Positions 39,685 through 46,229 of a stretch of 64,000 nt of DNA are shown in pieces. The translations under genes were made by a program, and so were the position numbers. Numbering within the stretch: position 1 is the stretch's first letter; every line of letters begins with the position of its first letter. The DNA comes from Fictibacillus enclensis (lineage in GTDB: Bacteria > Bacillota > Bacilli > Bacillales > Fictibacillaceae). A model generated the notes under the pieces. It was not told the DNA's origin. It did no database searches and saw only the letters and a program-made list of their open reading frames with translations. The stretch lies in the NCBI RefSeq assembly GCF_001457035.1, contig NZ_KQ758619.1:489492-553491 (forward strand), written 5' to 3'.

Positions 39685-41190
39685 ATGGATTCTATCAGTT
39701 TTTTGTTATCAGGATTTGAAACCGCCCTTACTCTGCATAATTTATTGTACTGTTTGATTGGGGTTACCATTGGAATGCTGGTAGGTGTATTGCCTGGGTT
39801 AGGACCAAGTGCAGGAACGGCCGTCCTCATTCCCCTTACGTATGCGATGGAGCCAATTTCAGCTATTGTAATGCTCTCTGGAATCTATTATGGAGCGATG
39901 TATGGTGGGACGATCACATCTGTTCTCATTAATACACCTGGTGAAGCATCTTCCGTTATTACATGTCTAGATGGACATCCCATGGCAAAGCAGGGAAGAG
40001 CAGGGACGGCTTTGGGGATTTCAGCTATCGGATCTTTTATTGGAGGAACATTTGCCATAGTAGGTTTGGTCCTTGTCGGACCGCCGCTGGCAAACATGGC
40101 ACTGAAGTTCGGTCCTCCAGAATTCTTTGCTCTAATGTTGCTGGGAATGACCATGGTGATCGGCTTGATTGGTAAATCCGTCTTAAAAGGGTCAATTGCA
40201 GCAGTAATCGGCCTCATTTTAGCTCTTGTAGGTCAGGAGCCTGTAACAGGGATCCCTCGATTCTCCTTTGGACAGCCTTATTTAATGGAAGGGTTTGATT
40301 TTGTTGTCATTGCCATGGGACTTTTTGGATTATCGGAGATCTTAAGTAGTGCGGAGCAGACCTTGAAGGCTGAAAAGCCACCAAAAGTTAAAGGGCTCCT
40401 TCCTTCACGAGGCGAGTGGAACCCTTCCTTGAAATCAATCGGAAGAGGAACAGTACTCGGCTTCTTGATCGGCCTGATACCGGGAACAAATTCAGTCATA
40501 CCGCCTATCCTTTCTTACTCTATGGAAAAGAGGGTTGCTAAAGACCCTTCCCGTTTTGGGAAAGGAGCGATTGAAGGCGTAGCAGGTCCTGAAACAGCAA
40601 ACAACTCCTTTTGTGGAGGGGCATTGATTCCATTATTCACATTAGGAATTCCTAGTTCTCCTACGATAGCCATCCTTCTTGGCGCATTTATCATGCATGG
40701 GCTCACTCCAGGTCCCACATTATTTAAAGATAACCCTGATTTTGTCTGGGGGGTAATCGCAAGTATGTTTATAGGGAACTTACTATTGCTGATTATGAAT
40801 TTGCCGCTGGCCGGCGTATGGGCAAAAATTACATTGGTTCCGTTTAAACTTCTGTTTCCCATCATTCTTATGGTGTTAATAGCTGGTACCTATACAATCA
40901 ACAACAGTCTTTGGGATGTGGGGACCATGCTAGTGTTTGGATTAATCGGCTATGTTTTTAAAAAGGTGGATATTCCTATTGCTCCAATCGTGCTGACTTT
41001 TGTATTAGGGTCAATGATGGAGAATGCTTTGATGCAATCGTTAACCATTTTTCAAGGAGATTTTATGGCTCTTTTCACACGTCCTCTTTCAGGTACCCTT
41101 TTGGTGATTTCAATTGTGATTATCTTTGTCAGCGTTTTTGCAGGTTTCCGTAATAAGAAGGAACTCTTTGCAGGTGATATTGATATGTAA
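39685..41190 (+). CDS. tctA: TctA large membrane subunit
   Basis: 501 residues with about 12 helices. LPGLGPSAGTAVLIPLTYAM, YGGTITSVLINTPGEASSVI, TCLDGHPMAKQGRAGTALGI, GPPEFFALMLLGMTMV and PETANNSFCGGALIPLFTLG, IPSSPTIAILLGAFIMHGLT are TctA hallmarks. It is the cation-driven pore of the transporter. TAAGGAGGCAGACGA precedes the ATG. Last gene of the long operon under operator D. Confidence 0.95.
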   Translation: MDSISFLLSGFETALTLHNLLYCLIGVTIGMLVGVLPGLGPSAGTAVLIPLTYAMEPISAIVMLSGIYYGAMYGGTITSVLINTPGEASSVITCLDGHPMAKQGRAGTALGISAIGSFIGGTFAIVGLVLVGPPLANMALKFGPPEFFALMLLGMTMVIGLIGKSVLKGSIAAVIGLILALVGQEPVTGIPRFSFGQPYLMEGFDFVVIAMGLFGLSEILSSAEQTLKAEKPPKVKGLLPSRGEWNPSLKSIGRGTVLGFLIGLIPGTNSVIPPILSYSMEKRVAKDPSRFGKGAIEGVAGPETANNSFCGGALIPLFTLGIPSSPTIAILLGAFIMHGLTPGPTLFKDNPDFVWGVIASMFIGNLLLLIMNLPLAGVWAKITLVPFKLLFPIILMVLIAGTYTINNSLWDVGTMLVFGLIGYVFKKVDIPIAPIVLTFVLGSMMENALMQSLTIFQGDFMALFTRPLSGTLLVISIVIIFVSVFAGFRNKKELFAGDIDM

Positions 41191-41207
41191 TGGAAGCAGC
41201 TAAAAAA

Positions 41208-41465
41208 CTAAACAGGTTGATGTAAGATCAAAAAAAGGCCCGTGGAAGATAACGGGCCTTTTGCTGTATCTGTGAAAGGATTTAAACGGTCGTTTAAACT
41301 ATTTCCCTGCCACTTTTGAAAAAGTGTAGTATAAATCAGTAAAAGTAGGAAGAACAAAGCTAGAATGACATCTGTTGTTTTTCCTAATGCTGAAAAATCA
41401 AATATAATATGAGCGAAGCAAAATAGACCCGTAATGATGATCAGGTGCTTTCGTAATACTTTCAT
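41208..41465 (-). CDS. Small membrane protein, unknown (reads into a terminator)
   Basis: 85 codons: MKVLRKHLIIITGLFCFAHI, then DVILALFFLLLLIYTTLFQK, giving two helices, then a hydrophilic tail. AGGAGTTGCTTAA precedes the ATG. Its last 25 codons run through the operator-like palindrome at 41281-41298 and the hairpin at 41228-41262, so the original stop has probably been lost. Confidence 0.45.
   Translation of the reverse strand: MKVLRKHLIIITGLFCFAHIIFDFSALGKTTDVILALFFLLLLIYTTLFQKWQGNSLNDRLNPFTDTAKGPLSSTGLFLILHQPV
41228..41262. terminator. Terminator of the tct operon, shared by the opposite gene
   Basis: AAAAGGCCCGTGGAAGATAA and CGGGCCTTTT: stem AAAGGCCCG/CGGGCCTTT. Inner sequence is like the cat terminator at 27198. 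Confidence 0.8.
41281..41298. promoter_or_regulatory. TetR-like palindrome, copy 1
   Basis: TTTAAACGGTCGTTTAAA, an 18-bp near-perfect palindrome. A second copy with two base changes is at 45412-45429. Confidence 0.4.
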
Positions 41466-41488
41466 TTAAGCAACTCCTGTGGTCTCTT

Positions 41489-41674
41489 CTATGCTTCTCC
41501 AATTCCCAATGCTCGTAATAAGGAGAACGCAAAAACCAACACACCAATAATCAATAAAATACCGAGTGTAATACTCTCCCACCGGTTTTGATAAAATGGC
41601 GAAAATAATTCCAGCAAAGATAGGGTGGTAAACATAATTATTCCAGCAAACATACTTGCGTTCGGTCCCCTCAT
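41489..41674 (-). CDS. Small membrane protein or fragment, unknown
   Basis: 61 codons: ASMFAGIIMFTTLSLLELFS then ITLGILLIIGVLVFAFSLLR. Two helices, ending 23 bp before the next small membrane gene on the same strand, so they may form a pair. Upstream hydrophobic coding (MVIISIVVFSL, stop) in the next frame suggests a frameshift near 41680. Start unsure (41674 or the ATG at 41653 after AGGGGACC). Confidence 0.4.
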   Translation of the reverse strand: MRGPNASMFAGIIMFTTLSLLELFSPFYQNRWESITLGILLIIGVLVFAFSLLRALGIGEA

Positions 41675-41824
41675 AAAGAAAAAACAACAATACTAATGAT
41701 CACCATGATAATCGAAAGCCATCTATATTTATTAAAGCAGTTTCACTCTCCCCTAACCTAAAGTCACAATCAGATTGCAACAAAATATTCCAACAAGCTG
41801 TGTAGTTTATATACAAATTTTTTT

Positions 41825-42010
41825 ATTTAACAAATTTCTCGTGTATCCATCTTACTATTGCCCCAATGGAACACCCAATTGCAGCAGAGCTTATAAATTT
41901 CATTTCCGAAATAGGTGGATAGTCTGCTTTGATATTTAAACACTCCTCGGATCAATGTGTATTTCTTGTGATTTCTTTTTCCTCTGCGTGTTCTAAAATA
42001 ATAGAAATTG
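41825..42010 (-). pseudogene. C-terminal remnant of a TetR-family regulator
   Basis: The minus strand reads ILEHAEEKEITRNTH, a stop, then CLNIKADYPPISEMKFISSA and AIGCSIGAIVRWIHEKFVK. This is the C-terminal dimerisation end of many TetR regulators (ISSAAIG..RWxxE). The DNA-binding domain is gone. The stretch 41690-41824 shows nothing further. Confidence 0.55.
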
Positions 42011-42088
42011 TTCACTTGTGTAAATTTATGTTAAATAATGATAGGATAAATGTTGAAAAATCTAGTTATTCTTAAGGGTGGATGAATT

Positions 42089-43027
42089 GTGCTCGATGTA
42101 ATGAAGATAAAAAATGAAATTAGTAAAGTGATTATAGGAAAAGATAACATCGTAGAATTGCTGCTGATTTCTATTATGAATAAAGGACATATTCTATTAG
42201 AAGATGTGCCGGGTACGGGTAAAACCATGCTGGCAAAAAGTATGGCCAGAGTCATTGGAGGCCATTTTAAACGGATCCAGTTTACTCCTGACCTTCTTCC
42301 CAGCGATGTCATTGGAATCCAATTTTTTGACCCAAAGGAAAGAACCTTTCAATTGAGACTTGGTCCGGTTGTAACCAATGTGCTGCTTGCGGATGAAATC
42401 AACCGGGCCAATCCGAGGACTCAATCCAGTTTGCTGGAGGTAATGGAGGAGAAACAGGTTACGATTGATGGGGAAACGGTCAAATTACCCTCTCCTTTTA
42501 TTGTGATTGCTACCCAAAATCCTATAGAGTCCTCAGGAACCTTTGCACTTCCGGAAGCTCAGTTGGATCGCTTCTTTATGCAAATTCAAGTGGGATATCC
42601 CACCCGGCAGGAAGAAAAGCGAATCATGAATGTACATAGAGGAAATGAGCCATTACATACCATTGAGACTCTGCTGACGCTGGAGGAGATTAAACGCTGC
42701 CAGGAGGAAGTTCAAAACGTCCTGGTTTCGGAAAGTATTGAGGACTACATTTTAGATATCGTTCAACACTCGCGTGAATCTCAATATGTTGAGGTAGGAA
42801 TTAGTCCAAGGGGGACGTTGGCATTGATGAGAGCCTGTCAGGGCAAAGCTTACCTGCAAGGGAGAGAGTATGTGATTCCGGAGGATGTTAAAAATATAGC
42901 TCCCCATGTAATTCCTCACCGCCTCGTCTTATCGGTTGAGGGAGCTATGAGAAAGACAAAGAGACAAATCGTCACCGATATCCTCAATGAAGTTCATGTT
43001 CCTGTTGAAAGCGGATCACCTCAATGA
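42089..43027 (+). CDS. MoxR-family AAA+ ATPase
   Basis: 312 residues: Walker A in GHILLEDVPGTGKTMLAKSM, Walker B in TNVLLADEINRANPRTQSSL, sensor 1 in FIVIATQNPIESSGTFALPE, then the MoxR lid domain (AYLQGREYVIPEDVKNIAPH). MoxR ATPases act as chaperones for metal insertion or activation of von Willebrand or DUF58 partners. GTG start after AAGGGTGGATG. It overlaps the DUF58 gene by 4 bp: the first gene of a conserved triad. Confidence 0.92.
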   Translation: MLDVMKIKNEISKVIIGKDNIVELLLISIMNKGHILLEDVPGTGKTMLAKSMARVIGGHFKRIQFTPDLLPSDVIGIQFFDPKERTFQLRLGPVVTNVLLADEINRANPRTQSSLLEVMEEKQVTIDGETVKLPSPFIVIATQNPIESSGTFALPEAQLDRFFMQIQVGYPTRQEEKRIMNVHRGNEPLHTIETLLTLEEIKRCQEEVQNVLVSESIEDYILDIVQHSRESQYVEVGISPRGTLALMRACQGKAYLQGREYVIPEDVKNIAPHVIPHRLVLSVEGAMRKTKRQIVTDILNEVHVPVESGSPQ

Positions 43028-44217
43028 GGTGGAGAATAAGAATTGTAAGCTCTAAGCTGTTAGAAGGCATTCCTATTGTTGTTACAATTTTTGTTTTATT
43101 GAGCTTTTATACAGATTCCGTCCTGATATTTTTTGCAGGAATGGTTTTAATTTCTCTTTATTTTTTTGCAAAGTATTATACAAAGCACGTTCCAACTGCA
43201 CTGGTATTAGAGAATAACAAACACACAATCCGGCTTTTTCCTGATGAACAAGACAGCTTTTCTTTTTTACTGCGAAATACAGGGACCATCCCTATCCATC
43301 ATGCAAAGCTGGATTACTTTTTCAATGATGTGATCAGGCTATGGGACGAAAATCACAATACTCCTCAAATCCATTTGCTGCCCAATCAAGCGGCAGAAAT
43401 CACGGTTCCGTTCACCTCAATGAAACGCGGGGTTTCCCGAATAAAAGATATCACCGTTCAAATCAAAGATCTCGTAGGTTTAAATACGATCCATCTTACG
43501 TTTGATACTATTTATCATACAGAAGTCGTCGTTTATCCAAACCCCACAAAAATAGCAGGGATCGAACACATCGAAAAGATGACCTTGGGTGAATATCCTT
43601 TATCTTCATCGCTTTTCGAAGATACAAGTCAACCGTTTGGATCAAGAGATTACGTCTCGGGAGATTCCTTCAATCGAATTCATTGGAAGCTCTCCTCCAA
43701 GATGGATGTATTGCAAACGAAAGTCTTTGAAAAAACAACAATGGTAAGCTGGTCCTTTATTTTAAATTTAGGGGACATCAAGACAACGCTGAGCAAACAA
43801 AGCATTGAACAGAACATCAGCTATTTAGCCTATTTGTGCCAGTATGCCACTTCAAAAAATATCCCGTATGAGATGTTCATTAACGTACAAATTCCAGGTA
43901 AGCATTCCGCCTTTCACCTGGATGTCAGTAAGGGGAAAGAGCATTTAGGGCGGACGATGGAAATCCTTGCAAGACTAGATCATTCATCGATAAAAGTACC
44001 AAACAAGCGATTCCTTTCGTCGATCGACGCGCGCTTGGCCCCTTCCACCACCTTATTTTATTTTGGTGAGAAAGACCAGCTCTCAGAACGGCATTTCGTC
44101 AACTGGAGAAAGAACGGAAGGAGGATTTATGTAGCCGAAAAGCAAGATATAGAAGATGGCGCATATTTAAGGTCATGGAGGAGAGCGAATGAAAACGACA
44201 TGGTCGCTGGCAGGTAG
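43024..44217 (+). CDS. DUF58 protein (membrane-anchored, vWA-like)
   Basis: 397 residues. Two N-terminal membrane helices (residues 13-55), a beta-rich domain (LLRNTGTIPIHHAKLDYFF), and the DUF58 core SRDYVSGDSFNRIHWKLSSK near residue 220. The C-terminal part resembles a von Willebrand A fold (WSFILNLGDI). Typically encoded next to MoxR and transglutaminase-type membrane proteins; exact role unknown. It overlaps the next gene by 29 bp. Confidence 0.88.
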   Translation: MRWRIRIVSSKLLEGIPIVVTIFVLLSFYTDSVLIFFAGMVLISLYFFAKYYTKHVPTALVLENNKHTIRLFPDEQDSFSFLLRNTGTIPIHHAKLDYFFNDVIRLWDENHNTPQIHLLPNQAAEITVPFTSMKRGVSRIKDITVQIKDLVGLNTIHLTFDTIYHTEVVVYPNPTKIAGIEHIEKMTLGEYPLSSSLFEDTSQPFGSRDYVSGDSFNRIHWKLSSKMDVLQTKVFEKTTMVSWSFILNLGDIKTTLSKQSIEQNISYLAYLCQYATSKNIPYEMFINVQIPGKHSAFHLDVSKGKEHLGRTMEILARLDHSSIKVPNKRFLSSIDARLAPSTTLFYFGEKDQLSERHFVNWRKNGRRIYVAEKQDIEDGAYLRSWRRANENDMVAGR

Positions 44218-45370
44218 GTTTTATTTTTATTATTTATATGATGCTTTTTTAGTGTTCACCTTGTTATCGCTATTTTATCTGCATCATGATGAGTTTGCGC
44301 CGCTTTTAACGTTTCTTGGCATATATGCTGCCAGCGCGGTACCTTTATTGATGGTCCTGACCAAAGCAAAGAAAAAACTAACTTATGGACACATTATCCT
44401 GACTTCGCTGTTTGGCATCGCTTTGTCGCATTTTTTAGGCATACATGTGCTGCTTTCCATCTTGCTGGGTTCCGTGATCAATTGGCGGGTGTATGAGAAT
44501 TATGGGAAGAGATCAAAGGAAGAAGCGGAGGCCATTCTTTTTATTACCATGTTTCTCTGTTTTTCCTTGTATGTATTAAATCCGATGTTCGCTAAAAAAG
44601 AATGGTTGATCGGAATTATTCTTTTTCAGTTGTTTTACTTTCTTTTATTAAAAGTCCCTTTAGCTGCAGCAAAGTCCCTAAAAGCTAAAAAGGTGATCGT
44701 ATTCTTGATGATAGGACTGGCTGGTTTGCTTCTTTTCAACTATATCAAGTTTACTTTTCTTTATCTTTTAAGCCTTGGTGCAAAGCTTCTTGCTTTTCTT
44801 GTGGGGCCGGTCTTCTATTATATTTTTAGAAAGCTATCAGCAGATGATCAATTAATGAACGATTTCGATGCTGTCTGGAAAAAAGCAAATCCAAATCAAC
44901 CCTCTGAACTTCAAGTGATGATTCAACAAAACGGCAATCATGAATGGATTCTTATTGCCTTAATCGTATTCGTCATTGCAGCTGTTTGCCTCTATTTATT
45001 CCGAAGAAAAATAAGGAGGCCAGGGGGGAATGGAGAGGATAACTCTGTTTTCCGCAGCATCCTAAGCCCTCAACCTGTCTATAATCATTCTTATTTGCGA
45101 AATTCTCGTCCGTCTGACCCGGCACGCAAGTTGCTTTACCAACTGGATCAAACCCTTTTTAAATATGGGTTGGGAAGGAAGCGGGAGGAAACGGTTGAAG
45201 ACTGGTTTGGTCGAATGGATTATAAGTCGGAAATGAAAAGAGAGATTGCGGATTTATACAGAAAGGTACGATATGGTGAGCATCCACTTACAAAACAGGA
45301 ACTGGACGTATATAAAAGAAATATCTCAGAGTTGAAAAAAGAAATAAAAAGAGCTTCAAAAGAGAAGTAA
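44189..45370 (+). CDS. Membrane protein with C-terminal DUF4129 domain
   Basis: 393 residues. About seven helices in the first 220 residues and another at 250-270 (WILIALIVFVIAAVCLYLFR). The cytoplasmic tail, ARKLLYQLDQTLFKYGLGRK and RKVRYGEHPLTKQELDVYKR, is DUF4129-like. In most MoxR-DUF58 loci this gene is TgpA/YebA with a transglutaminase domain between helices and tail; no transglutaminase (Cys-His-Asp) segment is seen here. GGAGGAGAGCGA precedes the ATG. Confidence 0.82.
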   Translation: MKTTWSLAGRFYFYYLYDAFLVFTLLSLFYLHHDEFAPLLTFLGIYAASAVPLLMVLTKAKKKLTYGHIILTSLFGIALSHFLGIHVLLSILLGSVINWRVYENYGKRSKEEAEAILFITMFLCFSLYVLNPMFAKKEWLIGIILFQLFYFLLLKVPLAAAKSLKAKKVIVFLMIGLAGLLLFNYIKFTFLYLLSLGAKLLAFLVGPVFYYIFRKLSADDQLMNDFDAVWKKANPNQPSELQVMIQQNGNHEWILIALIVFVIAAVCLYLFRRKIRRPGGNGEDNSVFRSILSPQPVYNHSYLRNSRPSDPARKLLYQLDQTLFKYGLGRKREETVEDWFGRMDYKSEMKREIADLYRKVRYGEHPLTKQELDVYKRNISELKKEIKRASKEK

Positions 45371-45411
45371 TGCTAAAAGCAATGCAATTTCTGATGGGAA
45401 ATGGCACTGCT

Positions 45412-45429
45412 TTTAAACGATTGTTTAAA
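45412..45429. promoter_or_regulatory. TetR-like palindrome, copy 2
   Basis: TTTAAACGATTGTTTAAA between convergent genes, 16/18 identical to 41281-41298. It may also act as a weak transcription stop. Confidence 0.4.
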
Positions 45430-45446
45430 CTTTCTTCTGACCAGAA

Positions 45447-46052
45447 TTATTCCTCTTCATCCCCTTTGGAAATAACATTACCTTTTGCATCATAAACGGT
45501 CACCTTCACCGGCAGCTTTACTTCATCTTTTTGAAAAGTCGCATACCACACCCACAGGTTATCCCGGGCGAAAAAGCGGTTTGGCTGTACATGGCCTTCA
45601 CTGTTAATGACAATGGTCTTAGCCTCGTCCTCGGCAAACCCGTATATGATGGATAAATTCTTTTGGACCTTATTTTTTACCTGCCAGATAATCGGGCCTC
45701 TGTCGCCACGCTCCTCGTTAAATTCCTGGAAATTCAGCATCGGGTAAATGAACTTTTTAAATTCGGTAAACGCATTATTGGTCAACGCGGGAGTAATCCC
45801 TGTACTGCTCTCAGCAAAAACCAGATGTGAATCAGCATCAAACAAACGAATGCCTTTGCAGTCACCATCCTGGTCCGCCACTCTTTGGCAGACCTGCTCT
45901 TCGAGGGATGTGTCAGGAATGCCAGGAGGAGCGGGGCTGGCCGGACTGGAAGGCCGTGAAACAAAAAAGTAAATCACCACAATGACCCCTATACAGAGTA
46001 CACCTAATACCCATTTTTTACTCATCTTCAAAAGCCCCCGTTTCAACTTCAT
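45447..46052 (-). CDS. Membrane-anchored protein of unknown function
   Basis: 201 residues. An N-terminal helix WVLGVLCIGVIVVIYFFVS follows a basic start (MKLKRGLLKMSKK), so it is anchored with the rest outside. A Pro/Ser linker (SPASPAPPG) leads to a 150-residue globular domain with two cysteines (CQRVADQDGDC) that may form a disulfide. AAAGGAATATC precedes the ATG. No homologue recognised. It is convergent with the MoxR operon and divergent from the sensor kinase gene. Confidence 0.65.
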   Translation of the reverse strand: MKLKRGLLKMSKKWVLGVLCIGVIVVIYFFVSRPSSPASPAPPGIPDTSLEEQVCQRVADQDGDCKGIRLFDADSHLVFAESSTGITPALTNNAFTEFKKFIYPMLNFQEFNEERGDRGPIIWQVKNKVQKNLSIIYGFAEDEAKTIVINSEGHVQPNRFFARDNLWVWYATFQKDEVKLPVKVTVYDAKGNVISKGDEEE

Positions 46053-46147
46053 TTTAAAGATATTCCTTTTCTGTGAGGTTTTTCCTTTTTGTTAACATCA
46101 TATGTTGCCTTCGAAATTGAGGAAATAGATCTTAGACAATATATGGA

Positions 46148-46177
46148 TTAGACGAACCAGAGAAGCGATTTTATAAT
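46148..46177 (+). promoter_or_regulatory. Promoter of the sensor-kinase operon
   Basis: TTAGAC, 18 bp, TATAAT, ending 52 bp before the start codon, with an operator at the expected transcription start. Confidence 0.55.
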
Positions 46178-46185
46178 AGAGGGAG

Positions 46186-46198
46186 AAAACGTTTACAG
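46186..46198 (+). promoter_or_regulatory. LacI/CcpA-type operator at the kinase promoter
   Basis: AAAACGTTTACAG shares the right half and centre of the perfect operator CTGTAAACGTTTACAG at 50886. It overlaps the transcription start region, so a LacI-family protein should block it. Confidence 0.55.
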
Positions 46199-46229
46199 AG
46201 GAAAAATTCTTAAAAACAGGCGAGGGGAG

